From: Ciona intestinalis
Lineage: Eukaryota; Chordata; Ascidiacea; Phlebobranchia; Cionidae
DNA length: 64,000 nt
NCBI RefSeq assembly: GCF_000224145.3
Contig: NW_004190863.1
Location: 124,287-188,286 of the forward strand
Reading direction: 5' to 3'
Below the pieces are notes generated by a model, which saw only the letters and a list, made by a program, of their open reading frames with translations, was not told the DNA's origin and did not search any database. The position numbers were made by a program, and so were the translations under genes. This document shows, in pieces, positions 12,401-22,450 of the stretch (positions are counted from its first letter, which is position 1; each line of letters begins with the position of its first letter).

Positions 12401-15400
12401 CTATATTAATATATATATAATATTTACCTTTTTTAGCATTTCCAAGCAAGTCAAAAAAATTAGCTTCAGCCGACAATACCCGGTCATTAAAACGAGGCAC
12501 GACCCCATTTCGAGACATGAGGTATTCAAGGGGGTCCCCATTATTGCTTAGTTCACCCATGTAAGCTGCTCGCTGTAACACTGGGGTTTCTTCCATTATT
12601 TTATCAAGAACCACCTTTGGAGTAATATGTTACGAAATTAATTAGCGTTATATGCATACTTGGCTGTACATTGTGCCTGGTGGTAGAAATAACAATAATC
12701 TATGTTTCTCTAATGTTAAGAAAATTAAAGGAGGGGCATATGTGAAATTTTAGGGGTGCCGGGGTAACAGGTTGCTTAACTTTTGAAACATTACATTTTA
12801 AAACTCCTAACTTTTGAACCTCTAAGTTTTAAAACACTTAACTTTTAAAAAGGGGGGTTATCATATATATAGGTTCCAAAGTTTAAGCACAACACTTTTA
12901 AAACCCCTCACTTTTGAAGCACTTACATTTTAAACTCCTTGATTTTTAAACACCAGCTTTTAAAATCGGAGTTATTATAAAAGTACCAAAGTTTAAGCAT
13001 AAAATGGCCTTTACCCTGATAGATGTCTATACAAACAAGCAGAGCTAAAGTATAATACACTCCCCACATTAATAAATTAGGTATGCTATGTTTGAAAACA
13101 ATTTATTTTTTATTTATCACGCTAATTAATTAGGTAAACTATGTTTACTACATCTTTAGCCTTAATACTATGTAATATAACATATACAAACAGTTTTTAA
13201 CAGATTTTGACAGCGGAAAAATAAAGTAACAATTTGTTCAAACATTTACCTGTTCAAACATATCATCTGATATATCATCATCAGAGAGAAGCGCCCCATT
13301 CATTAAAACATTGACGGGACCTACAAGTGCTGTTCGAGATTGGAAGGATTTTCCAAGTTTTCTGTTGCTATCGAATTCTGAACTAAAAAAGGGAAAAAAA
13401 TTAAATTCTGAACTAAAAAATAAAAAAAAAATGTTTAAAAAATTATTACGATATTCTTAACTAAAATAATTTTTTTTTTAAATATTTATCATATTCTAAA
13501 CTACAAAAGCCAAAAAAAAAAAAAAAATTTTAAACTAAAAAAAGAATTTTTAAAAATACTTATTAAATTCCAAACCAAAAAGCCCCCAAAACTATATATA
13601 TAACATACTGATTTTTAATTAATACTGCAGAAATTTTCTTACATATATATATATATTTATATATATAAATTAATATGTCAGTTTACCTGCTACCAAGTAT
13701 ATCATCTATGTCAGCACTTTTAAACTTTTGTTTCAACCGTTGTATGATATGTTCTACAGTGATGATGCTACCTTCTTTAAGTGATTTGTAAACCTATAGA
13801 ATTGTTTTTTTATTTTAAAGCAAAATACAGAATGTTGTTAGAACTGGGGTTGGTGGAGAAGGATTTAGAGTCTGCTGTCGTGGCATAGTGGCACGCCTGC
13901 CTCTAACCCAGAGGTAATGGGTTCAAGGCTTGTCATGCTACCTTTGTGGGCGTAAGCTTCCTTGGGCAAGCCACCTAACAACCTGTGTTATAACAACAGT
14001 CGTCTTCCGTCCACGTAGGTGTAAAGCATTTTAACTCATCAGCCAAAATAGCTCTTTTGGCTATTTTACAAGAAACATATTTAAAAAGTTGAAATTAGAA
14101 TTTAACTGTTGATTGTTTTTTTTTAGCCTAGTATCTTTTTGGACAACATTGTTTATATAAAGTATTTTTGTTACAAATTTAATAAAACAAAATAATCCAA
14201 ACCTAATTTTTAAAAATAGACTACAAATAAAAAGATATTCAAAATAGTTAGAATAAAAAAATAATAAAAAATAAAAATATTCATATAGATATAATAAAAA
14301 TATGTAATTTGTCTATACACAAACTCACGTTGGTAAGAAAACTGAATGACTTTTCATTGTCATCCATTTCATCTCTTGCGTAATTATACGCTCGAACAAG
14401 TGCGACTCCCGCATCATCATTGCCGTCAATTTCTGCTGAGTCATCAACAAGGAAGGAAAAACCTGAGACAGGAAAACAGTTTCAAACGTAAACAATAAGT
14501 TTGGTATAAACAGACAACAGTTTTGAGTATATGTGAATGTAACATAAACCACATCAAGGCAAAAACAAAATACAGATTTTCAAAGTTAAGAATTAAAGAT
14601 ACTTTTGGTATAAACATTAATGTGAATAGTTAAGATTAAGTATAATGCACTAAGACTAAGTTATACTAAAAACAGATTAATAACACCCTAAGTCAAAAAA
14701 AAAAAAAAAAACTTTTTTGTTAGTTTTATAAAAAATTAGGGTTTTTTTGTGATTTTTGTGAAACCAAGTTAAAAGAAATATCACACTAAGTCAATCAAGT
14801 GATTTGGATTAGTAATTATAACACCCTACAATAACAAAAAAAAACATTTTAAACTTTTTGTAAATAAAGTATTTTACACTAAGTCATAAAAAAATTAAGA
14901 CATTTTTTGATAACACACCAAGTGTTTTATTATATATACACCTATATATATAAAAAAATGAACCTTCATGTTAAAGATTCAAAAAGCATGCTATCAAACA
15001 TGCTTGGGAAATTATGCAAGAAGAAATATCATTTTCAACCGTAAACAATAGGTTGAACATAAACAAACAACAGTTCTGACTATAAATATGATTATTACGT
15101 AATAATTAATCAAGTCAAAATAAAAAGTAACGTTTCAAAAATTTAAACAAATTTTAAAGTTAAAAATTATAAAATGCATCGCTATCAACCATGCATAAAA
15201 AAAATTTTTTAAAATGAAATGTTATAATTAAATGTTCATTTAAATGGGTGTCTCACCTATCCTAAGTGGTACGTCATTCGCCCAGAAAATTTCCGCGGCT
15301 TCAACCAAATATTTTGCATCAGCGTGTGTTGGATCGATGACAAAAACGAGATGAAACATGTTCTTGCGCACACGTCGTAATGTGCCAGGAAACGCAGGTC

Positions 15401-18400
15401 TGAGGAGCTCATGCACGTTGGCGGGCCAGCGTTTATACCTCTCGTCAGTTTCAATGTCGTTTGCCCACTGGTTTAGAATTTTTATGTCAGACAAACTTAA
15501 ATATTTAACTTTTACAGTTAGTTAGCGGCTAGCGCACCTGCCTCTAACCCAGAAGTTATGGGTTCAAAGATTGTAGCTACTAACAGTGCCAGCATATGTG
15601 TCCTTGGACAAGACACATAACGGCAATTGCTAAAACCCAGTGATCACTAATGGGATGTCTAAATTGTCAGCTGTGCAATATAAAAAAACAAGTCTCACAA
15701 AGTTAGAAATGTGGTAACTCGTAAGCGGGCACGACGTGTATGAAACAGAACACCTGTGTTATAACCACTGTTGTTTTTCGCTGCCCAGGGATAAAGTATG
15801 TTGCAATACATTCATAAACCGATAAACAACATACACTTTTAGAAGTATAATGGTGATGAATCTTTAGATCCATTCATCACCATTATAATACATTATAATG
15901 GTGATGGGTCTTCAGATCCAAAAGCTAATATTTTCATTTAAAAAAGGTTATATTATTTTAATACCTGTGAAAGTTGCTTAAGATAATTTTCTTAATTTAA
16001 AAAAGTACATTATTTAATTAACTGTTAATATTTCAAGTCTCCAATTACAGTAACGCTTACTGTACACAATAACTTGGGTTTTACAACTTTTTACTACGTT
16101 TTAGCAAAAAAAAAAACATAAATAATGAAACAAACCTAATAAAACAGCACTTACAATAATTGCAGACTCCCTTATATCCAGTATATGCTTTCCACTGGCT
16201 TCAGGATGTACATTTAACTTCATTGCCTTTTGTATTTGATTTGAATTCAGATTAAGTTTCTTTAATCCACTTATTAACTTCCCTTCACTTCTTAACATGT
16301 CCAGTAACCTAAAATTTTTGAGTAAAAAAAATATTTTCTTTTAACAGGTTTTCGAATCTGTTACATTGACATCAAAAGTTTAGAATCAAAACATTACATT
16401 GAATGGTGAGAATTTACTGAACACACCAGTTTCAACTAGTTTCACACAATAAATTATTAATTTTAACAAACTATGTATAATAAAACTAAAAGATTGAACA
16501 GTAAGTAAAAACTACCTGGCATCTTATACCGGAAATTCACCCCTGCATACAACCTTATTAAATTGCAGGGGAGGCCGAGTAGTTTTACATTTAGCGAATT
16601 TAAACTTATTTATTTGATTTATTTCTTATATTTTGACCTAAAAAATGCAAGATTTAAAAATTCCATTTGATTTAAAAACTTCAGGGTAAATCAGCCCACC
16701 CTGCCACCCCAGGTTTGGCGCCTATGCTTAAACCTACAACCACTAAACTATAACCATCTCTTCCACATTTTAAGCAATGTTTACAACTGCAAAGCATTGC
16801 AAGATGCAGGATCGCTAAAAACTCACGAAAAGAAGTTGAATAACTCTGTGTTAATTACTCGCTTGTTGATTGTAAGAAGTAAATCACCGGGATGCAAACG
16901 CCAACGTTGCATTCGCTGTGAAATATTTACTCAGGCAAAAATAATATTTTAAATTCTGTGACAAAAGAGCGCTGGTGTGTGAAACTGATATTTTCAATTT
17001 GAGACGACAGGGAAATTACAACTGAAGAATTTCTGTTCATAAAAGCAGTTTAAAAATTTTTGACAGTATTAAAAAATAAATTGTGTCTCTAAATCTAAAA
17101 AATGATATTTAAATTTAAAAAAATGTTTTGCCAACAATATTTTCATTATTTTCTTTTTTTTAACAATATTTCTTATGTTTAATACTTTTAAAAGTTTTTA
17201 AAATTCCTAGCCTACCTAAACAAAAAAACACTTTAAAAGTTTGAAAAATTTCCATTCAGCTATTACAGCCAGCGCCCAAATGCCACAGAAATCTTACTTA
17301 AACATATCGGTTTCATCCACGTCTATCTGGATTCCGTTTAAAAGAAACATAGCTTGACCTTGGTCTATGTCAAACTGCTCAAAACTCTGTAGCACATCAA
17401 AAAAATTGTGTTTTGCAATGAAAAAATACAAAATCGGGTAATTTTGTTGTAAATTTAAGAACATGATAAAAAAATTACGTTTAAATATAAATATGAATTT
17501 TATTTTTAACTTTTTGACAGATAAAAAATATTTTTTGTGGGAATAAAAAGAACAAATCTGGTCTTACATTACACTATAAATACAACAAATTGAATTTAAA
17601 AAACGCATATTACTATTGTGTACAATGTATATAATTCTTTATTATATTTTATACTACCTCAAAAAAACTTGTTTGGAAATTTAAAGAACAAAACTGGTAT
17701 TTTAATGTAGATACACCAACACAAAAAATGATGTTTAAAAGTGAATAATCATAATATAATATTACACATAAGATAATTACACTCATAATCTTTGTTTATT
17801 CTACATTATATTATCTTATATAATCAAAGATATACACACAAATTGACTTACCCTTTGGTTTTGTTTGATTTCATGACGTAATTCATCTGGCACTTGTTGT
17901 TTCACCAGTGTTCTAATCAATAGGTTTTTATAGAAAAACAAAATAAATAAAAAATAAAAAAAAATTTAGGTCTATAAAATTTTTTTATATATATTTTTTT
18001 TTATAATTTTCCCAGTGAACTTACCTAACTCGAGTAGGGAAGTTTTGACTGATGTCCTTGAGTATTTTAAGTTGGTCATTTTTAGGAGCATTTAACACGC
18101 GAGTAGCTGCCTGTATTAAACATGGAGTTGTTCACAAAATTATGATGACTTGAAATGTAAAACTTTAAAAAAATAAAAACCTGAAAACTTAAATCCTGAA
18201 GTTGCCAGATTTTCATTGGTTGCATCTCATTGGTCGATTCCATCAGATGACCTCTCAGCTCAGCCAATTGCTTAGTGAGTTGAGGATGAACACGGGCAAG
18301 AGTCGAAAAGTTAAAACCTTCAACTTCAACTTCTCCATCGTCCAATAATGATGCAGAAGAACCATCGTCTGTGGGACAACAATTAAAAAAAAAACTTTTT

Positions 18401-21129
18401 TACCAAACAAATATTTGAAAAAACAGTTTTTTTACCGCCAGTAGATATTACATCATTGTTAACCATATAGTTACGAAAAAAAGAAAAACAAAATTTCTCT
18501 TTTGACACTGTCAAACTAATATGGTGTTGTTGTTAGATTTTCTCTCTTAAAAAAATATACAAATGTACATTACAAAACTATATTCTATATATACATTAAA
18601 AGACTGCATATATGTTTGAAAAAAAATCATTTTAACAAATAAACTATTAAATGTCAAACCCCTTAATGTTAAATTCACAAAAATTTTTTGACTAATAAAT
18701 CTGACAGTTTAACCACAAAAAATCAACAACAAATAATATTCCAAATGGGATCATGGAAAAAAGTATAATATATATATGTATTATGTATATAACTACAATA
18801 ATTTCCTACCTTTAACAACACTGTCGTCTATAGCTTTATATTCAGTGCTCTTCATAGCCAACTCCACACCATATCCTACAAGCATATTATATTTTATACA
18901 CAAAATAAAACACCAGTGATAGGAAATAGTTGGGTGGGGTAAGATGGTCAATGTTTTCATTCCATTTCCGATGCCATTTGGAAGTACAACAAAGAATACT
19001 TAAAGAATTATGCATAAACACGACTCTTAAAGAGCGTTGGTAATTAATGAAAACACGATCAAGAAATATGGGTGCTAAGAGTATCTCATCTTACCCCATA
19101 GAACTACATTACAAACCATACCTGAGAGCTGAACCCCTTTATCAGGGCGGGATCTTATAAAATGACGTAAAACATATTTTGCTTCTCCTGCTTTAGCTAG
19201 GCGTTTGAGAAGATCATGAGCTTGTTTAAATTCCGTAGATGCAATATTCGCATACAAGATTATGGTAGAATCTGAGCTCTTGGATTCTAGGGTAAAGAAG
19301 AATTTATGGTTAGTAGTTTCTACATGATGGGTAATGTGTAATGCACTGTTTAAACTGTCTGGAGTAGCAGAACACTTAAATTTTGAAACAGGGGGGACAT
19401 TATAATTTGTTGGGGTGGCATTATAAAAAAACATGGTTTACATCATATGATTAAACTTCGAATCTCAGTTTTACACCTTAAAATAGTTTTTTCTGCTATC
19501 AGGTGTCTGACCAGGCAGCAGATTTGATTAAAAATTCAAGAATATGGCTTACGAGTTACCAAGTATGTTACTTTGTGGGTAATAAACCTATTATCTCTGG
19601 GTTGGAGAAAGGCGAGTTAACCAGTTTGCCACAACCTCGGTTATCGCTGGGTTAGAGGTTCAATACTTCGCAAAGGCACTGATTATGAAAAGTTAGGCTA
19701 AACTTACCAGGGAAAACATGGTCTTGTTTAAACACTGTGGAGGGCTGAAGATCTTGCATTTTTGCTGACTTTAACAGCTGGTGGACTTCACTGTACTCAC
19801 ACGTCTTTTGTCCATGGACGTCAAAAAATATATCGCAACCAGTAAGTCCATTTATTACAGCAAGCTGGAGATAAAACAAGTTACATTCAATCATGAAAAA
19901 AATAGGGTTTTTAACCAATCATTTTTTATGAAATGTTTAGCGGGACATCTTGAATTGTATATTTTTTATACAAAGCATGTATAACAAAAGTAAAGATAGA
20001 CATTTAATTTTGTGTTTTTGTCTCATATGCAACTCATTATAAACTAACCATCAAAACTATAAAACAACACTGAAAAAATTATATATATATATTTACATAT
20101 ATACCAGAAAAAATGTATGAACATGGTAGTATAAAATATGAACACGTACTTGATGAAACATTTCCACTCTGGGTGAATAAGTTCTTAGAGAGAGCGCAAA
20201 CTTAAGAAGCTGCATGTTTAGAGAATCCATTTTGTCATCATCAAAAGTAATATGTGCAGCTTTTAATGCTGTTTGGTATAAAGTACGAGCAGATATGTCA
20301 GTCTGATGTGCAATGTCGAACCCCATGATAGTTTCAACATATTTCCAAAATGCATCCGTGCTTTCACTTGCCATGAACTCACTGTGTGGGAATGTTATTG
20401 TAATAAACAAGTAATAATATAATAACTTTATTTGTCTTTTCGATCAAGGTAGCAAACTTAGAAATATTTTAAAACGAAAAGACAGGATATAGCGATAAAA
20501 AACAGTTGTTAAAACAGTAAAACAAGCTTAATTAAAGTTGAAAACATAGTTACATTTAATTGGAAGAAAATAAGTATTTCCGCTACACCTAGCAGAGGAA
20601 CAAGCAATTTATGTATAAATATTGAAAGTTAAACTTCTAAGTTCTAATAGAAAGAAAAGTGTGTGTTAAGACACGCACAATGGGGGGAATTAACAGGGGG
20701 AAAAAATCACCCAAAAAAATTCCATCAGATTCACACACAACAAATATATTTATGTATGTAATATGTCATTATATATGTCAAAAAAACTTTCCGGCCGTTT
20801 TGCTTTTGTTATCTTTAAGGACCAATATTTCATTTAGTTAATTAATTAATTATACTATTATAAAATCAGTTCCAGATTGTAAAAACAAGAATTATAAAAA
20901 CTATATTACACAAGTGGTTTTTCAGTACAAAGAAACAGTGATTTTTAAACACCAAGCTTTATAAAAACAGTGTACCATGTATGATGTACCTGGCTTCAAT
21001 AATCAGAGGCGTACTTTTCCATTTGCTTTTTAAACTTGTGACAATGGATTTGGGGTCTGCTTTAGATATTTCAATAATGGAAGACAAACACACCAGTGTT
21101 GTGATGAAGAATATCAAATTTGAACACAT
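448..21129 (-). CDS. UGGT1: UDP-glucose:glycoprotein glucosyltransferase (UGGT), complete
   Basis: ER-lumen folding sensor that adds glucose back to N-glycans of misfolded glycoproteins so that calnexin/calreticulin rebind them. Exons: 21129-20990, 20381-20150, 19864-19708, 19286-19122, 18875-18810, 18368-18181, 18110-18025, 17912-17852, then 17386-17298 or 16915-16827, 16308-16155, 15467-15257, 14462-14329, 13793-13687, 13382-13250, 12614-12428, 11687-11603, 11366-11252, 10868-10722, 10126-9923, 9334-9196, 8491-8289, 7852-7733, 7281-7053, 6370-6202, 5758-5680, 5354-5248, 4408-4201, 3858-3749, 3089-2996, 2417-2278, 1827-1686, 1283-1194, 952-784, 467-448. The total is 4680 nt, or 1559 aa, against about 1555 in human. 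A signal peptide (residues 1-24) is followed by the thioredoxin-like region and an acidic/Gly-rich linker (about 1205-1256). The GT24 domain runs from about 1259 and carries the DAD metal motif (1363-1365) and LDQD (1456-1459). The C-terminal HEEL fits KDEL-receptor retrieval. Start chosen: first Met before the signal peptide. I cannot tell from sequence alone whether it is orthologous to UGGT1, UGGT2 or both. Confidence 0.96.
533..709 (-). mobile_element. MITE copy, full length, in the last UGGT intron
   Basis: Both ends of the family are present (AATAGGGCGGGG and CCCCACAGTACTATA). The copy makes up more than half of the intron before the HEEL micro-exon. Confidence 0.8.
1318..1430 (-). mobile_element. 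SINE 3' part
   Basis: Reverse of the SINE tail: GTCATTATAACACAAGTG, TTCTGTTTCATACACC, TTACAAGTTACCACGTATG. Confidence 0.75.
2419..2750. repeat. AT-rich degenerate minisatellite
   Basis: Dozens of loose repeats of about 10-14 bp around TATACATAAGAATA in a UGGT intron. Confidence 0.6.
2751..2866 (+). mobile_element. MITE fragment
   Basis: The middle and right part (ACGGTCTATGGGAG to TTGTCCCATTTTCC) without its ends, in a UGGT intron. Confidence 0.7.
3969..4159 (+). mobile_element. MITE copy, full length
   Basis: Both ends (TATAGTAGGGTGGAG, CCACCATACTATA) and the standard middle, in a UGGT intron 40 bp from a splice donor. Confidence 0.85.
4566..5245 (+). repeat. tandem array of the SINE 3' unit in a UGGT intron
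   Basis: About seven diverged head-to-tail units of roughly 95 bp. Each has GGTAACTTGTAAGCGGGCAC-like, GTTATAACAACTGTCATT-like and CCCCACCATGCGAGGATAAA-like parts. It fills most of the intron between 5247 and 4409. A 20-bp unit (ACCGCCAAGCAAGGATAAAA) is doubled near 5112-5151. Confidence 0.8.
5759..6140. repeat. three tandem units of about 125 bp in a UGGT intron
   Basis: Each unit holds AATTTAAG, TCACAAGAATTACAC, CATCCAAACAA and a TTTCTCCAAAATACCT-like end. The array starts immediately at the exon boundary (5758). Confidence 0.65.
6464..6612 (+). mobile_element. SINE 5' part (tRNA-derived head)
   Basis: GCCGTGGCAAAGTGGTTAGC and GTGGGTTCAAGGCTCG resemble Pol III A and B boxes. Then follows TGTGTCCTTGGGCAAGACAC. 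The tail is missing. Confidence 0.8.
8045..8255 (-). mobile_element. SINE tail with a duplicated flank
   Basis: Reverse tail (GTTGTTATAACATGGGTG, ACGAGTTACCACGTATG), then two copies of a roughly 70-bp piece TATGTAACTTTGTGG...GTTTGGCTGACA. Confidence 0.65.
8545..8721 (-). mobile_element. MITE copy, left end decayed
   Basis: The right end CCCCACCCTACTATATT is intact; the left end is changed. In a UGGT intron. Confidence 0.7.
8975..9170. repeat. long homopurine tract
   Basis: About 190 bp of almost pure A/G on the plus strand (pyrimidines on the gene strand), starting 25 bp inside the UGGT intron after the donor at 9196. Confidence 0.75.
9550..9905. repeat. degenerate tandem repeat, unit about 40 bp
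   Basis: Around nine units like AATAAGTATGGTAATACAAA plus ACAAGTGTAATAATCCTTTA. The array runs up to the UGGT splice donor at 9923. Confidence 0.65.
10381..10474 (-). mobile_element. MITE fragment, old
   Basis: Only the CTTTGTTAATTGTTTAAAAT..ATCAGAT part and a decayed right side remain. Confidence 0.55.
11858..11985 (+). mobile_element. SINE 3' part
   Basis: ACATGGTAACTCGTAAGCTG through ATGCAAGGATAAAGTAAG. Confidence 0.75.
12021..12191. repeat. fold-back element with 26-bp inverted repeats
   Basis: Arms TCAGTTTTATTTACCTATTG(TGTTGT) at 12021-12046 and its reverse complement at 12166-12191 match at 25 of 26 positions. The 119-bp spacer holds a reverse SINE scrap (GTGTCTTGCCCAAGGACAC). It is either a MITE-like element or two inverted copies. 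Confidence 0.6.
12203..12408 (+). mobile_element. MITE copy, full length
   Basis: Ends TACTGTAGGGTAAGATGG and CCCCTACCCTACTATAT, 20 bp from a UGGT splice donor. Confidence 0.85.
12776..13010. repeat. two tandem units of about 118 bp
   Basis: Both units end in TACCAAAGTTTAAGCA-like sequence and are built of CACTTTTAAAAC/ACTTTTGAA subrepeats, in a UGGT intron. Confidence 0.6.
13383..13412 (-). other. UGGT1: duplicated 3' splice site of UGGT (tandem acceptor)
   Basis: The acceptor of the exon at 13382-13250 (TTTTTTAG|TTCAGAATT) is repeated 30 nt upstream with the same TTTTTTAG|TTCAGAATT. Use of the upstream site would add ten in-frame residues ([10 protein letters not shown], or [10 protein letters not shown] depending on alignment) with no stop. 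The downstream site matches the family best, so it is the default. Confidence 0.5.
13868..14032 (+). mobile_element. SINE copy with internal deletion
   Basis: Head GTCGTGGCATAGTGGCACGC and GGTAATGGGTTCAAGGC joined to the tail GTGTTATAACAACAGTCG. Confidence 0.8.
14480..15120. repeat. diverged direct repeats in a UGGT intron
   Basis: CGTAAACAATAAGTTTGGTA..AACAGACAACAGTTTTGA (14483-14527) recurs as CGTAAACAATAGGTTGAACA..CAAACAACAGTTCTGAC (15039-15080). ACACTAAGTCA-type repeats lie between them. Confidence 0.5.
15519..15815 (+). mobile_element. SINE copy, full length
   Basis: Head TTAGCGGCTAGCGCACC, middle GTCCTTGGACAAGACACA and CTAAATTGTCAGC, tail GTGGTAACTCGTAAGCGG to AGGGATAAAGTATG. Confidence 0.85.
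15846..15919. repeat. perfect 16-bp stem hairpin with a third arm copy
   Basis: TATAATGGTGATGAAT (15846-15861), a 10-nt loop, its exact reverse complement (15872-15887), then a third copy TATAATGGTGATGGGTC (from 15894), directly after the SINE. Confidence 0.7.
16827..16915 (-). CDS. UGGT1: UGGT mutually exclusive exon 9b
   Basis: An 89-nt exon in phase 0 with acceptor ...AAATATTTCACAG and donor GTGAGT. It encodes 30 residues containing [19 protein letters not shown], which align to the same UGGT segment as exon 9a (human QPGDSALFINGLHMDLDTQD). Only about 4 of 30 residues match exon 9a, so if the two arose by duplication it is old. Splicing 9a to 9b gives a stop after 20 codons of shifted frame. 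Skipping both gives a stop 7 codons into the exon at 16308. Either exon alone keeps the frame. Confidence 0.82.
17298..17386 (-). CDS. UGGT1: UGGT mutually exclusive exon 9a
   Basis: An 89-nt exon in phase 0 with acceptor ...GTGCTACAG and donor GTAAGA. With one base of the next exon it encodes 30 residues, containing [17 protein letters not shown]. This aligns to the vertebrate UGGT segment ALFINGLHMDLDTQDIFS. It follows ...EIKQNQR from the exon at 17912-17852 and continues into [10 protein letters not shown] at 16308. See exon 9b for its alternative. Confidence 0.85.
18925..19108 (-). mobile_element. MITE copy next to a UGGT splice donor
   Basis: Diverged copy (TTGGGTGGGGTAAGATGG to TTACCCCATAGAACTA) ending 13 bp from the donor of the exon at 19286-19122. 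Confidence 0.7.
19545..19672 (-). mobile_element. SINE remnant
   Basis: GGCTTACGAGTTACCAAGTA and a decayed head GAGTTAACCAGTTTGCCAC..GGGTTAGAGG. Confidence 0.55.
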
Positions 21130-21154
21130 ATCTTTTATCTTTTATTTGACTTAA

Positions 21155-21204
21155 NNNNNNNNNNNNNNNNNNNNNNNNNNNNNNNNNNNNNNNNNNNNNN
21201 NNNN
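21155..21204. other. assembly gap (50 N)
   Basis: A run of 50 N, probably a placeholder of unknown true length. It lies 25 bp upstream of the UGGT start codon and so hides that gene's promoter and 5' UTR. Confidence 0.99.
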
Positions 21205-21252
21205 GTCGACTGCAGTAGTCATCATGTCTATACAGTATTTGTGTCCATACTC
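21205..21252 (-). CDS. possible exon fragment cut by the assembly gap
   Basis: Read on the minus strand, an acceptor TTGTTTAG precedes 48 bases with no stop that run straight into the gap. One frame reads EYGHKYCIDMMTTAVD; a second frame is also open (VWTQILYRHDDYCSR). I recognise neither. It could be an exon of a small gene lying mostly in the gap, a UGGT 5' exon, or chance. Confidence 0.25.
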
Positions 21253-22450
21253 CTAAACAATTGAAAAGTTATTATTTAACTAAATAGTAAAACTAAAACA
21301 CTGTCACAAAAATAATATTTGTACAGTGGGTTAATAAGTACATAAAGAAAACTTGATATTGAAGGTAAAATGGGGGTACTTTGAAGAATGTGTGAAACAA
21401 AACACCCGTGTTTGACGACTGTCACAGTTAGAGTTAAGTAGTTGTTAGTTACGCTTAGCCGTCGGGACAACGAAAGGGGGAGGTTCCTTCACTAGCACCA
21501 CAATAGCGGTACAAATAACGTTTACAAAAAAAAAATATTTAAAGAACTACAAATCATTTCCATGCCGTATGCAATACAGTTGCTATACGTGTCCCGCACA
21601 TATTACTGACATGGCTAACGGAATTTTGGAATGGTTTTATTGCCAAAATTAGTGCGCAGCATTTTACTTTGTTAGGTTTGTGTATATACTAGTATTTTAC
21701 ACATTCCAATGCACTAGCCTAAAATAACACACTGTACAATCCTACATTGCAGTTCGAACTTTACTTACTACACGTCAATGATCAACCATGCGTATAATCA
21801 GCTGATCGTCAATTTTCTACGATTTCTATCCTGGAGAACTGCTAGACAAGTGGACAATCCATAGATAATACATAGGTCAGTCGGCGTATCGGCAAATTTG
21901 ACCACCACACAAGTTATATCACATACATAAACAATAAATTGTATTGTTTATGTATCTCTCAATATATAGACGCTGTGCAAAACATTCTTCTTTTATACAA
22001 TAGACTGATCAACCAAACCCTCTACTCTACACTGACAATATAATAATTCTGTCATCAAACAACATACTTTTAAAGCAATTGCAGATAAATCTCTGTTACA
22101 GTTTATTACAATATAATCCTTAGTAGCAGTTTATTCAGGACGTATCAAACAATTCTAGAATAATGATTGGTTATTGGCCCAGTTACAAAAGGAAAATTGC
22201 AAAATACAGTAGCTGTCCACACACACATTCACCATGCTGGGTTTATATATTATAAATTATGCTTGCCAAAAAGTTGTGAAATATGCTATTTAGGAAAAAA
22301 ACAAAACAAATGGTTTACACAGTTATACTAAGAAGTGCAAATTGCACAATTTATCTCTTGGTTCAGCTGTAATTTACTAACGTAACACTTGTAATTTATT
22401 TGAAACATATACTGTCATTTTTTTCGGCAATTTTTGAAGGGTTGTTAAAA
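21253..22450. other. intergenic, no gene recognised
   Basis: Unique-looking AT-rich sequence between the gap and the 3' end of the profilin-like gene. I found no coding exon with family similarity and no recognisable repeat. Confidence 0.4.

Noticed and set aside
21205-21215. GTCGACTGCAG at the gap edge as cloning-vector linker
   Set aside because: SalI and PstI sites overlap in a way that does not match a common polylinker, and the sequence continues as genomic.
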